From: Streptosporangiaceae bacterium
Lineage (GTDB): Bacteria > Actinomycetota > Actinomycetes > Streptosporangiales > Streptosporangiaceae
DNA length: 12,258 nt
Assembly: GCA_030040475.1 (NCBI GenBank)
Contig: JASHTQ010000182.1
Location: forward strand, 1-12,258
Direction of reading: 5' to 3'
The translations under genes were made by a program, and so were the position numbers. Under the pieces are notes generated by a model. That model was given only the letters and a program-made list of their open reading frames with translations. It had not been told where the DNA came from and ran no database searches. Positions 1-7,145 of the stretch are shown here, one piece after another (positions within the stretch are counted from its first letter, which is position 1; each line of letters begins with the position of its first letter).

Positions 1-31
1 GGCAGGAGCTGCCTGCGGGCTGGCACGAGGC

Positions 32-38
32 GAGGAGG
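32..38 (+). promoter_or_regulatory. Ribosome binding site of the formamidase gene
   Basis: GAGGAGG lies 5 nt upstream of the ATG at 44. It supports that ATG as the true start, even though this gives the protein an unusual Gly/Ala-rich N-terminal extension. The window begins only 43 nt upstream, so the promoter is not visible. Confidence 0.7.
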
Positions 39-43
39 CCACC

Positions 44-1297
44 ATGTGTTTCGTTCACGGCGCCGTGGGCGGCGAACTGGTGCAGCAGGCCATGATCGGC
101 GGCGCGGCCGCGGCCGCGTTCTCGGCCGTGGCAGCGGGGGGGCCGATCGGGGGGATGGAGGTGACCGGCGGCGCGCCTGACGTGGTGGCCGGGCCGGGCG
201 GGGCACGGGTCCTCGACGGGTTCGGCCAGGTGCTGCACAACCGCTGGAACCGTGATCTGCCGCCAGCGGCAGTGGTCCGCCCCGGCGAGGTGATCCAGCT
301 GCTGTGCCGCGACGCGCTGGACATCGGCGAGGCGGCGCGGACGCTGACCCCGGAGGGGAGCCTGACAATCGACCTGGGCGGGGTGCACCCGATGACCGGC
401 CCGGTCGAGGTGGAGGGCGCGGAGCCCGGCGACATCCTCGAGGTCGAGGTCCTCGACGTCAGCCCGCTTGTGGACTTCGGCTACGTGGTCATCGGCCCGG
501 CCCTCGGCATGTTCGGGTCGCTGCGGCCCGACGTGCTCGCCCCGTTCACCGCGTTCACCGAGCCGTCCCAGATCAGCGACCCGAGCGTCGGCCGGGTGCC
601 GGGCGCGATCCCCGGAGACCAGCCGTTCAACAGCGGCGCGCCGTTCGTCCAGCTGGTTACCTTCGAGCGCGGCCAAAGCAGCGGGTTCGCCGGCTTCGTC
701 GGCGCGGACACCGGCCGGCGGGCACGCATCCCTGTCGCGCCGTTCATGGGCATCAACGGCGTCGCGCCGCTGCGCAAGGGCATGTACCGGTCGTTCCCGC
801 CCAACGTCAGCGGCGGCATGGGCGGCAACGCCGACATCAGGCAGTTCACCAAGGGCGCGCGGATCCAGTTCCCCGTCTACGTCGAGGGCGCGAAGTTCTC
901 CGCCGGGGACGGCCACATGGCGCAGGGCGACGGCGAGGTGTGCGTGACCGCGATCGAGACGCTGATGGCCTGCACGCTGCGGTTCAGCGTGATCAAGAAC
1001 GCCGTCATCGCCTCGCCGCGGGCCATCGTCCCGGCCGCGGACCCGACCCAGCTGGCCATGCCCGCCGAGATGCTCGGCCATGGCTACTACCACACCACCG
1101 GGGTCGGCCCGGACCTGATGGAGAACGCCAAGAACGCGGTCAGGGACATGGTCGACTGGCTGGTCACCGACCAGCAGCTGAGCATCCACGAGGCGTACGC
1201 CCTGTGCAGCGTGGCCGGCGACCTGAAGATCAGCGAGACCGTCGACCTGCCGAACTGGGTCGTCTCGATGACGCTGCCCCGCGGCATCTTCTCCTGA
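44..1297 (+). CDS. Acetamidase/formamidase family protein
   Basis: This 417-residue protein belongs to the FmdA/AmdA acetamidase/formamidase family, which hydrolyses short amides such as formamide or acetamide to ammonia and the carboxylate. Visible family marks are an Asn-Arg-Trp-Asn/Leu-Pro-Pro segment near residues 67-75, a PFMGINGVAP segment near 230, PPNVSGGMGGNADIRQ near 255-270, and the metal-site-like GDGHMAQGDGE at 288-298. The core is full length. The first 60 or so residues are unusual: MC at the start, then a run rich in Ala and Gly (about 19-50) that resembles the hydrophobic part of an export signal but has QQ where a Tat signal would have RR. The start is supported by a strong SD. 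It converges with a minus-strand remnant. The exact amide substrate cannot be told; family assignment is secure, secretion is not. Confidence 0.88.
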   Translation: MCFVHGAVGGELVQQAMIGGAAAAAFSAVAAGGPIGGMEVTGGAPDVVAGPGGARVLDGFGQVLHNRWNRDLPPAAVVRPGEVIQLLCRDALDIGEAARTLTPEGSLTIDLGGVHPMTGPVEVEGAEPGDILEVEVLDVSPLVDFGYVVIGPALGMFGSLRPDVLAPFTAFTEPSQISDPSVGRVPGAIPGDQPFNSGAPFVQLVTFERGQSSGFAGFVGADTGRRARIPVAPFMGINGVAPLRKGMYRSFPPNVSGGMGGNADIRQFTKGARIQFPVYVEGAKFSAGDGHMAQGDGEVCVTAIETLMACTLRFSVIKNAVIASPRAIVPAADPTQLAMPAEMLGHGYYHTTGVGPDLMENAKNAVRDMVDWLVTDQQLSIHEAYALCSVAGDLKISETVDLPNWVVSMTLPRGIFS

Positions 1298-1307
1298 CGT
1301 CGCAACC

Positions 1308-1320
1308 GGCCTAAGAGGCC
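1308..1320. terminator. Small hairpin in the convergent gap
   Basis: GGCCT-AAG-AGGCC is a perfect 5-bp stem with a 3-nt loop. It sits just after the formamidase stop and spans the stop codon of the opposing remnant. There is no U tract, so it is at best a weak bidirectional terminator. Confidence 0.25.
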
Positions 1321-1782
1321 CCCGGCGATGGCTGGGAGAGCGGCCCGAACGAGGGGAGGGCCTCGAGCCAGTCGGCGAGCGCCGAGTTCCGGCGCGCCGC
1401 GGCGAGGAGTCCGGCGGTCGGCGGCACCGGCCCGGTCGGGCAGGCACGGCGCGATCAGCGCGTCGAGATCCTCGACGGTCCCGCTGCCCGCCTTGATCCA
1501 GGTGCTGTCCTTCTCCAGCAGGTCCCTGACCGCGTTGAGCTCGGCGTCGGCAAGGTCCAGGCCGCCGCTTGCGGCCCGGACGATGCGGCTGAGCCCGTCC
1601 GGGCGCCGCAGCCGCTGGAACCACTTCTTGGCCGCCCCGGCCAGGTCCGTCGCCGCCCACGTCACCGGCAACCCGACCAGCGCCGGGCCGACGGCGCCCG
1701 AGATCAGCCAGGCAAGCAGCGGCACCACGACAGAAGCATCCGGCCGCAGCCGGGCTCGCGCACGCGACCTCCGGCACCGCAT
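1311..1782 (-). pseudogene. Frameshifted remnant resembling a NACHT N-terminal helical domain
   Basis: Read on the minus strand from ATG 1782 (AGGG about 5 nt upstream) or from GTG 1728/1725. The first 115 or so residues are coherent: a hydrophobic helix (VVPLLAWLISGAVGPALVG), then LPVTWAATDLAGAAKKWF, RLRRPDGLSRIVRAA, LDLADAELNAVRDLLE and TVEDLDALIAPCLP. From memory this order resembles the helical domain heading many actinobacterial NACHT-type NTPases. No P-loop or NTPase domain follows. Around 1410 the coding signal (GC third positions) shifts one frame; removing one base there continues into LLAAARRNSALADWLEALPS and a TAG stop at 1311-1313. Without the shift, the frame runs antisense into the formamidase gene. 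It is therefore a frameshifted or truncated gene, or a small orphan protein with a sequencing error. The family assignment is tentative. Confidence 0.45.
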
Positions 1783-1802
1783 CGCACCCTGGGGAGCGGC
1801 TG

Positions 1803-1822
1803 AGGTGGAAGTGATACCACCT
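1803..1822. repeat. Inverted repeat AGGTGG-N8-CCACCT
   Basis: Two perfect 6-nt arms are separated by AAGTGATA, in the 150-nt gap between the remnant gene and the stop of the disulfide oxidoreductase gene. The 20-nt symmetric form fits an operator for a dimeric regulator, or a small hairpin. No binding protein can be named. Confidence 0.4.
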
Positions 1823-1824
1823 AC

Positions 1825-1856
1825 GTTCGGGAAAAAGATTTTGATTTATTCCGAAC
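1825..1856. repeat. Inverted repeat GTTCGG-N20-CCGAAC around an AT-rich core
   Basis: Perfect 6-nt arms flank a 20-nt spacer made almost entirely of A and T, which stands out sharply in this GC-rich window. It lies 69 nt or more past the stop codon of the minus-strand oxidoreductase gene and upstream of the remnant. It could be an operator/promoter core, a terminator-like loop, or an AT-rich silencer site. No clear -35/-10 pair is present. Confidence 0.35.
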
Positions 1857-1932
1857 GGTCAGTGGTGCTACGGCCGGCAGATGGCAGGGACGAGAGGCCT
1901 GCAGGGCCTGCCGGCGTCGTCCTGCGCGCGGT

Positions 1933-3294
1933 TCATCGCGTTCCGGCGGCGGCCTGCATGCCGGCCGCGGCGATCCGCTGGCGCAGCGCCTTCAGCCCGG
2001 CGACGAAGATCTCCGAGAAGGTCGGGAACGGCTGGATGACGTCGCGCAGCACCGCAAGCGGCACCTGCGCCCTGACGGCAAGCACGGCCTGCTGCATCCA
2101 TTCCCCGGCCTCGGGGCCGAGCGCGTAGGCCCCGGTCAGCCGGTCGCCGTCGGACAGCAGGGTGAGGAAGCCGCGGGACTCGGCGTAGTCGTGGGTGTAG
2201 GTCGCCAGCTTTGCCACCCCGGACAGCGGGACGGTCACGCTGAACGGGGCCTGAGTGGCGCCGACCGAGGCCGCCTGCGGGTCGGTGTAGACGACGTCGG
2301 GTATCGCCTCGTAGTGCGCCTCGCGCGACTCGCCGAGGATGTTCGAGGCGACGACCTCGCCCTGGTACTTGCCGACGTGGGTCAGCAGCCGGATCCCGGT
2401 GACGTCGCCGATCGCCCACAGGCGCTCGCCGGCCTGCAGGCGGGCGTCGACCGGGATGCCGTGCGGGCCCGCGGTGACGCCGACCGTGTCCAGGCCGTCA
2501 GGCAGCCGCGGCCGCCTGCCGGTGGCCGCGAGCAGGTGGTCGCCGCGCAGCTCCTTGCTGCCCTCGATGACCAGCACGAAGTCGTCGCCGTCGCGTCGCG
2601 CCGCGGTCGCCTGCACGCCGAGGATCAGCCCGATGCCGTCGCGGCGCAGTTCCTCGCCGAGGGCGATGCCGAGCGGCGCGGGCTCGCGGCCCAGCACGTG
2701 GCCCGCGCCCTCGACCAGCGTGACCGCGCCGCCCAGCCGGCGCACGGCCTGGGCCATCTCGGCGCCGACCGGGCCGCCGCCGAGGATCAGCAGGTGCCGC
2801 GGCACCGCCTCCATCGCGGTCACCTCGCGGTTGGTCCACACCCCGTCAAGCTCGCGCAGCCCGGGAACCGGCGCGATGACCGGGTCCGAGCCGGTCGCGA
2901 CGACCACGTGCCTGGCGGTGTGCCGGGCGCCGCCGACCTCGACCACGCCCGGGCCGGCCAGCTTGCCCGTCCCGCGCAGCAGGTCGATGCCCTTGCCCGC
3001 CAGCCACTGGACCTGCCCGGTGTCGGTGTGGTTGGAGACCATGTAGTCGCGCCAGGCCAGCGCCGCCGTGACGTCGACCTGCGCGGTCGCCGCGGCCTCG
3101 CGCGCGTCGTGGACCGCCTCGCCGGGGCGCAGCAGGCTCTTGGACGGGATGCACGCCCAGTACGAGCACTCGCCGCCGGCCAGTTCCCGCTCGACAACCG
3201 CCACCCGCAGGCCGCCGTCCGCCAGTTCGCCCGCGCAGTGCTCGCCGGGCGAGCCCGCGCCGACCACGATCACGTCGTAGTCGTAGTCGCTCAT
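1933..3294 (-). CDS. Pyridine nucleotide-disulfide oxidoreductase, dihydrolipoamide dehydrogenase-like
   Basis: This 453-residue FAD/NAD(P)-dependent enzyme has the class I flavoprotein disulfide reductase layout: FAD Rossmann motif GAGSPG at 12-17, redox pair C43-SYWA-C48 followed by IPSK, ATGSDP at 133-138, second nucleotide-binding motif GGGPVG at 172-177, ATGR near 257, FAD motif AIGDV at 294-298, and a C-terminal dimerisation domain from about 335. The usual C-terminal HxxPTxSE-type catalytic motif (HAHPTLSE in dihydrolipoamide dehydrogenases) reads QPFPTFSE at 421-428, so the catalytic His is replaced by Phe. The substrate may therefore be a quinone or other acceptor rather than lipoamide. 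ATG 3294 is chosen because GGGAG lies about 9 nt upstream and the protein then starts just before the FAD fold. It follows iclR on the same strand with a 141-nt gap, so it probably has its own promoter. Confidence 0.88.
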   Translation of the reverse strand: MSDYDYDVIVVGAGSPGEHCAGELADGGLRVAVVERELAGGECSYWACIPSKSLLRPGEAVHDAREAAATAQVDVTAALAWRDYMVSNHTDTGQVQWLAGKGIDLLRGTGKLAGPGVVEVGGARHTARHVVVATGSDPVIAPVPGLRELDGVWTNREVTAMEAVPRHLLILGGGPVGAEMAQAVRRLGGAVTLVEGAGHVLGREPAPLGIALGEELRRDGIGLILGVQATAARRDGDDFVLVIEGSKELRGDHLLAATGRRPRLPDGLDTVGVTAGPHGIPVDARLQAGERLWAIGDVTGIRLLTHVGKYQGEVVASNILGESREAHYEAIPDVVYTDPQAASVGATQAPFSVTVPLSGVAKLATYTHDYAESRGFLTLLSDGDRLTGAYALGPEAGEWMQQAVLAVRAQVPLAVLRDVIQPFPTFSEIFVAGLKALRQRIAAAGMQAAAGTR

Positions 3295-3435
3295 AGCCGC
3301 TGCTCCCGTCGTCGTGGTGCCGGTTTGCCCTGTTCCTACCCTCGTTCCGCGCCGTGCCGGTCGCGCCAGTGGAGATCCCTGGTCGAACCCCGGCGCCCGC
3401 TGCTCTACGTCAGCGTCGCACACCGCCGGGCGAGG
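3295..3435. other. Intergenic region between iclR and the disulfide oxidoreductase gene
   Basis: This stretch should hold the promoter of the minus-strand oxidoreductase gene. GGAAC occurs twice close together on the minus strand, either side of a GGGTAG, but no matching partner element lies at the right distance. An open frame extends upstream of ATG 3294 here but has no SD or domain content, so I treat it as non-coding. Confidence 0.4.
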
Positions 3436-4221
3436 TCAGATCACCCGGGCGGCAATCTGGTGCGCGGTCGCCTGGAGGGTGGGGCCGTGCCGGCTGACCA
3501 GCTCGGTCATCGCAACCGGGGACCACGGGATGGCGATGTTGACGGCCGCGACGACCTCGCCGGAGCGGGACCGCACCGGCGCGGCGATGGACCGCAGCGC
3601 GGCGTCGAGCTCCTCGTCGTTGACGGCGACGCCGGTGCGGCGCACGCCGTCCAGCTCGGCCCGCAGCGCGGCCTTGCTGGTCAGGGTGCGCGGTCCGCGC
3701 TGGACGAAGTCGATGCGATCCAGCACCTTGTCCAGGTCGGGCGGCGGCAGGAAGGCGAGCAGCGCCTTGCCCGTGGCGCTGCAGTACGACGGCAGCCGCG
3801 AGCCCACGTGCAGGCTGAACTCAAGGTGGTGATACCGCCCCGCCCGGCCTCGGACCCGGTCGATCAAGATCACGTCGGTGTCGTCGCGGATGGCCAGGTT
3901 CGACGTGTGCCCGGTGATGTCGGTGAGCCGCCGCAGATGCGGCGCCGCGATCTCGCGCAGCTCCAGCGACCCGAGCACCGAGAAGCCGAGGTCGAGCACC
4001 CGCGGCCCGAGCCGGTACTTCCGCGTCGGCTCGTCCTGCTGGAGGTAGCCGAGCGCGGCCAGCGTGGCGACGTACCGGTGCGTCGTGCTGCGGGTGAGCT
4101 CCAGCCTGCGGGCCAGCTCGCTGATCCCGAGCACGGGGCAATCCGGGGTGAACTCGCCGAGGATCGCAAGGCCGCGCTCGAGCGACTGGGAAAAGCCAGG
4201 ATCCGGAGTGGCCGTCCGCAT
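3436..4221 (-). CDS. IclR family transcriptional regulator
   Basis: This 261-residue protein is a complete IclR-type regulator. It has an N-terminal winged helix-turn-helix at about 12-70 (SQSLERGLAIL, then ISELARRLELTRSTTHRYVATL and a wing ending KYRLG) and a C-terminal effector-binding domain at about 85-258. The IclR signature region is GSRLPSYCSATGKALLA at 140-156, and NDEELDAALRSIAAPV lies at 201-216. The start at ATG 4221 puts the HTH at the usual distance from the N-terminus. No SD precedes it. A TAATAT hexamer ends 7 nt before the ATG, fitting leaderless transcription. The GH15 gene ends 10 nt upstream on the same strand, so co-transcription is also possible. Likely targets are neighbouring catabolic genes or its own promoter; the ligand is unknown. 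Confidence 0.92.
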   Translation of the reverse strand: MRTATPDPGFSQSLERGLAILGEFTPDCPVLGISELARRLELTRSTTHRYVATLAALGYLQQDEPTRKYRLGPRVLDLGFSVLGSLELREIAAPHLRRLTDITGHTSNLAIRDDTDVILIDRVRGRAGRYHHLEFSLHVGSRLPSYCSATGKALLAFLPPPDLDKVLDRIDFVQRGPRTLTSKAALRAELDGVRRTGVAVNDEELDAALRSIAAPVRSRSGEVVAAVNIAIPWSPVAMTELVSRHGPTLQATAHQIAARVI

Positions 4222-4228
4222 GTCCGAA

Positions 4229-4234
4229 ATATTA
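4229..4234 (-). promoter_or_regulatory. Candidate -10 box of a leaderless iclR promoter
   Basis: On the minus strand TAATAT is followed by TTCGGAC and then the ATG of iclR. This would place the transcription start within a nucleotide or two of the start codon. The -35 region is a poor match. The hexamer contains the TAA stop codon of the GH15 gene (4232-4234), so the end of one gene forms part of the promoter of the next. Confidence 0.4.
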
Positions 4235-6034
4235 GAACACCGTATTGGCATTTGGACAGCCCGACGCTCGCTGGCTCGGGCCCGACGGTTCGGCGGACAG
4301 CCTGGCGGCGCATTCCAGCAGGCCGGCGTGCACGAAGGCCTGCGGCAGGTTGCCGCGCAGCTGGCGCTGGCGGACGTCGTATTCCTCGGTGTACAGGCCG
4401 GCCGGGCCGCACGCCGCGCGGTTGCGCTCGAACCAGCGGGCGGCCGCGGCGGTGTCCCCGCACGCCTGGGCGACCTGCGCCATCCAGAACCCGCACAGCA
4501 GGAACGCGCCCTCGCTCTTGTGCAGCGGCCGGGCGTCGTGGCGGAACCGGTAGACGTAGCCGTCCTCGGTGAGCTCGTCAAGGACGGCTTGGACGGTCGC
4601 GCTGTTGCGCGGGTCGTCGGCCGGCCGGGTGCCGCGGACCACGGGCAGCAGCAGGGCGGCGTCCACCCGTGGGTCATCGGGCGAGCGCTGCCAGCGACCG
4701 GACGGGTGGACCGAGTCGCCGAGGCTGGCAAGCAGCGTGTCGGCCAGCGCGCTCCACTGGGCCGCCTGCCGGTGCCCGGCGCTATCGGGCGGCCCGCCGG
4801 CCGCGGCGGCAAGCGAGCGCAGGCCGGAGACGCAGGCGAGCCGGGAGTGCGTCCAGTGCCTGTTGCCGAGCTCCCAGATGCCCGCGTCGGGCTGCTGCCA
4901 GCGCTTCTTGATCGCCTCGGCCGCGATCGCCGCGGCCTGCCAGTTCTCCTCGGCGAGCAGGTCCAGGCGGGCGGCCGCGGCGAAAAGCTCCACCGCCTCG
5001 CCGAGGCCGTCGAGCTGGAACTGGTCGGTCACCCGGTTCCCGGTCCTGACCGTCCCGCCTGGGTAGCCGCGCAGCCGGGGCGCGCGTTCACCGGGAAGGC
5101 ACTGGCCGTCCACGGTGTAGGCGGGCATCAGGTCGGGGCCGTCGGCGAGGATCCGCTCGGTGAGGAACCGGACGGTTCCCTCGAGCAGCGGGTGCGCGCC
5201 GTGCGCCGCGACCGCCAGGCCCGCGTAGCACTGGTCCCGGATCCAGGCGTACCTGTAGTCGTAGTTGCGGCCGCCCTCGAGCCGCTCGGGCAGCGACGTG
5301 GTGGCGGCGGCGACCATCGCGCCGGAGCTCGCGGTCAGCCCGCGCAGCACCGCGTAGGCGTGCCGGGCGTCCCGCGCCGCGATCAGGTCGTCGCAGCTGG
5401 GCACCACGTTGGACCAGGTTTCCTCGGTGGCCGCCCAGGCCTCGTCGGGGTTGGGCGGCCGCTCCGGAAGCGGTCGGTCGGAAAGCTCGAGGACCAGATC
5501 GTGGTGGCCGCCCTCGGGGAGCGTCACGGTGAGGGCGAGCCCGTCCTTGGCTTCCCGCGCCCTGGCCGCGCCGGACCAGCGGAACCGCAGCCGGCCGCTG
5601 CGGCCGGCCCAGCACCCGCCGCGGCGGGACAGCTCGGTCATGCCGCCGCGGCCGAACCCGGCCCGGACGTCGAGCAGCACGTCGAGCCTGGCCGGCCCGT
5701 CGATCGCCTCGATGCGGCGCAGGACCACGACGCGATGCGGGTCGGCGGGCATCGCGAGCGCCTCACGGCACTCCGTCCGGGACGAGCCGACCCAGCGGCT
5801 GCGCCAGATCAGGGTCCCGGTCTCGTAGTAGCCGCCCCAGACGTGCCACGGATCGGACGGGGTGACCGCGTAGCCGCCGCTGCCGCCGAGCAGCCCGCCG
5901 AACACCGCCGGGCTGTCCCAGCGCGGCGCGCACAGCCAGCCGATCGCGCCGTCCGGGCCGATCAGCGCTCCCCGCTCACCGTCGGCGATCATCGCGTACT
6001 CACGCAGCACGTGCGGCCGGAACTCTCCTGTCAT
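4232..6034 (-). CDS. Glycoside hydrolase family 15 protein (glucoamylase/trehalase-like)
   Basis: This 600-residue, apparently cytoplasmic GH15 enzyme would cleave alpha-glucosidic bonds with inversion; the family includes glucoamylases and actinobacterial trehalases. The N-terminal beta-sandwich domain starts with REYAMIADGERGALIGPDG and WLCAPRWDSPAVF (about 11-45). The catalytic (alpha/alpha)6 barrel shows GGRNYDYRYAWIRD at 254-267, the general acid in GIWE (E388), the likely base E508 in HKSEGAF, and GNLPQAFVHAGL near 561-572. The residue before GIWE is Ala384, where the family commonly has PDEGIWE. ATG 6034 is used; an in-frame TTG at 6043 with GGGAC close upstream is an alternative adding three residues. 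There is no signal peptide. It is divergent from the SDR gene and ends 10 nt before iclR, with which it may form a unit. Trehalase versus glucan activity cannot be decided. Confidence 0.9.
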   Translation of the reverse strand: MTGEFRPHVLREYAMIADGERGALIGPDGAIGWLCAPRWDSPAVFGGLLGGSGGYAVTPSDPWHVWGGYYETGTLIWRSRWVGSSRTECREALAMPADPHRVVVLRRIEAIDGPARLDVLLDVRAGFGRGGMTELSRRGGCWAGRSGRLRFRWSGAARAREAKDGLALTVTLPEGGHHDLVLELSDRPLPERPPNPDEAWAATEETWSNVVPSCDDLIAARDARHAYAVLRGLTASSGAMVAAATTSLPERLEGGRNYDYRYAWIRDQCYAGLAVAAHGAHPLLEGTVRFLTERILADGPDLMPAYTVDGQCLPGERAPRLRGYPGGTVRTGNRVTDQFQLDGLGEAVELFAAAARLDLLAEENWQAAAIAAEAIKKRWQQPDAGIWELGNRHWTHSRLACVSGLRSLAAAAGGPPDSAGHRQAAQWSALADTLLASLGDSVHPSGRWQRSPDDPRVDAALLLPVVRGTRPADDPRNSATVQAVLDELTEDGYVYRFRHDARPLHKSEGAFLLCGFWMAQVAQACGDTAAAARWFERNRAACGPAGLYTEEYDVRQRQLRGNLPQAFVHAGLLECAARLSAEPSGPSQRASGCPNANTVF

Positions 6035-6076
6035 GGACTGCAAACTGTCCCGCCCGGCCCGGTCGAAACGCCGGGG

Positions 6077-6100
6077 GTTTGCGCCCGGGCTGACGGGTAG
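6077..6100 (+). promoter_or_regulatory. Sigma-B/sigma-F type promoter upstream of the SDR gene
   Basis: GTTT at 6077-6080, a 14-nt spacer and GGGTAG at 6095-6100 match the actinobacterial sigma-B/sigma-F consensus (GTTT-N14-16-GGGTA) exactly over the core bases. A start near 6107 would leave a short leader of about 25 nt holding the SD AAGGAGG at 6119-6125. It lies in the 97-nt divergent region between GH15 and SDR. Confidence 0.6.
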
Positions 6101-6118
6101 CGGTCCAGCCTTGACCCG

Positions 6119-6125
6119 AAGGAGG
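6119..6125 (+). promoter_or_regulatory. Ribosome binding site of the SDR gene
   Basis: AAGGAGG lies 6 nt before ATG 6132. It fixes the start of the SDR protein and excludes the in-frame upstream extension. Confidence 0.8.
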
Positions 6126-6131
6126 CTCTAC

Positions 6132-7145
6132 ATGAAGACGCAGACCGTCGTCGTGACCGGGGCGAGCGCGGGCATCGGGCGCGCCGCCGCACGGCTGTTC
6201 GGCGAGCGCGGCGCGCGCGTCGGCCTGATCGCGCGCGGCCAGGCCGGGCTGGACGGCGCCGCGCGTGACGTGGTGGAGGCGGGCGGCACGGCGCTGCCGA
6301 TCAGCGCCGACGTCGCCGACTACGACCAGGTCCGCGCGGCCGCCCGGCAGGTCGAGGACCGATTCGGGCCCATCGACGTGTGGGTCAACGTCGCGTTCAC
6401 CTCGGTCTTCGCGCCGTTCGAGGAGATCACAGCCGCGGAGTTCAGGCGGGTGACCGAGGTGAGTTACCTCGGCTTCGTGCACGGCACGATGGCCGCGCTC
6501 GAACTCATGCAGCCACGCGACCGGGGCGCGATCGTCCAGGTCGGTTCGGCGCTCGGCGAGCGCAGCATCCCGCTGCAGTCCGCCTACTGCGGGGCCAAGC
6601 ACGCCATCAACGGGTTCACCTCCTCGCTGCGCTGCGAGCTGCTGCACCAGAACTCCGGCGTGCACGTGACCGTGGTCCAGATGCCGGCCGTCAACACGCC
6701 GCAGTTTTCCTGGGTGCGGTCCAAGCTGCCGAAGCATCCCCAGCCGGTGCCGCCGATCTACCAGCCCGAGGTCGCGGCGCGCGGGGTGCTGTTCGCCGCG
6801 GACCACCCGCGCAAGCGGGAGTACTGGGTCGGCGCGAGCACCGCGGCGACGATCCTCGCCGACCGGCTCGTTCCGCCCGTGCTTGACCGCTACCTCGCCC
6901 GCACCGGCTACGGCTCCCAGCAGACCCCGCAGCTCGCCGAGGCCGACCGGCCCGACAACCTGCTGCAGGCCGCCGACGGGAGCAAGGGGCACGACTACGG
7001 CCCGCACGGCGTGTTCGACGACAGGTCCCACGGCCGCAGCGCCCAGCTGTGGCTCGCCCAGCATGCCCCGGTCTCGTTCGGCGTCCTGGCCGGAGCCGCG
7101 GTCACCGGGGTGCTGCTCGCGGTGCGGCAGGGGCGGCGTCGATGA
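6132..7145 (+). CDS. SDR family oxidoreductase with C-terminal membrane segment
   Basis: This 337-residue classical short-chain dehydrogenase/reductase has the cofactor motif TGASAGIG at 9-16, catalytic Ser139 (IVQVGSALGE), and Tyr152/Lys156 in AYCGAK. It is longer than the usual 250 residues. After the Rossmann core come a substrate-lid region, a polar linker (about 260-312, with ADRPDNLLQ) and a hydrophobic helix at about 314-331 ending RQGRRR, which suggests membrane anchoring. The conserved NNAG motif reads VNVAF at 85-89, so the structural/catalytic Asn is not in its usual context. The gene starts after a strong SD, lies under an exact sigma-B-like promoter, and overlaps the next gene by ATGA. 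The substrate is unknown; a stress-induced membrane-associated reductase is a reasonable guess. Confidence 0.88.
   Translation: MKTQTVVVTGASAGIGRAAARLFGERGARVGLIARGQAGLDGAARDVVEAGGTALPISADVADYDQVRAAARQVEDRFGPIDVWVNVAFTSVFAPFEEITAAEFRRVTEVSYLGFVHGTMAALELMQPRDRGAIVQVGSALGERSIPLQSAYCGAKHAINGFTSSLRCELLHQNSGVHVTVVQMPAVNTPQFSWVRSKLPKHPQPVPPIYQPEVAARGVLFAADHPRKREYWVGASTAATILADRLVPPVLDRYLARTGYGSQQTPQLAEADRPDNLLQAADGSKGHDYGPHGVFDDRSHGRSAQLWLAQHAPVSFGVLAGAAVTGVLLAVRQGRRR

Noticed and set aside
3295..3423. N-terminal extension of the disulfide oxidoreductase
   Set aside because: The 43 extra residues are low-complexity, and ATG 3294 has an SD and sits just before the FAD-binding fold.
2191..4572. A very long plus-strand open frame opposite the oxidoreductase and iclR genes
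   Set aside because: It is antisense to two clearly recognisable proteins, rich in Arg, Ala, Gly and Val with no domain, and is open only because stop codons are rare in GC-rich DNA.
6035..6060. A sigma-B-like promoter for GH15 on the minus strand
   Set aside because: GTTT is followed 14 nt later by GGGACA, which matches only the GGG of the -10 element; too weak to list.
4064..6100. A 678-codon plus-strand open frame opposite GH15
   Set aside because: Same reason: low-complexity translation, no start signal, and the minus strand has a full GH15 protein with catalytic residues.
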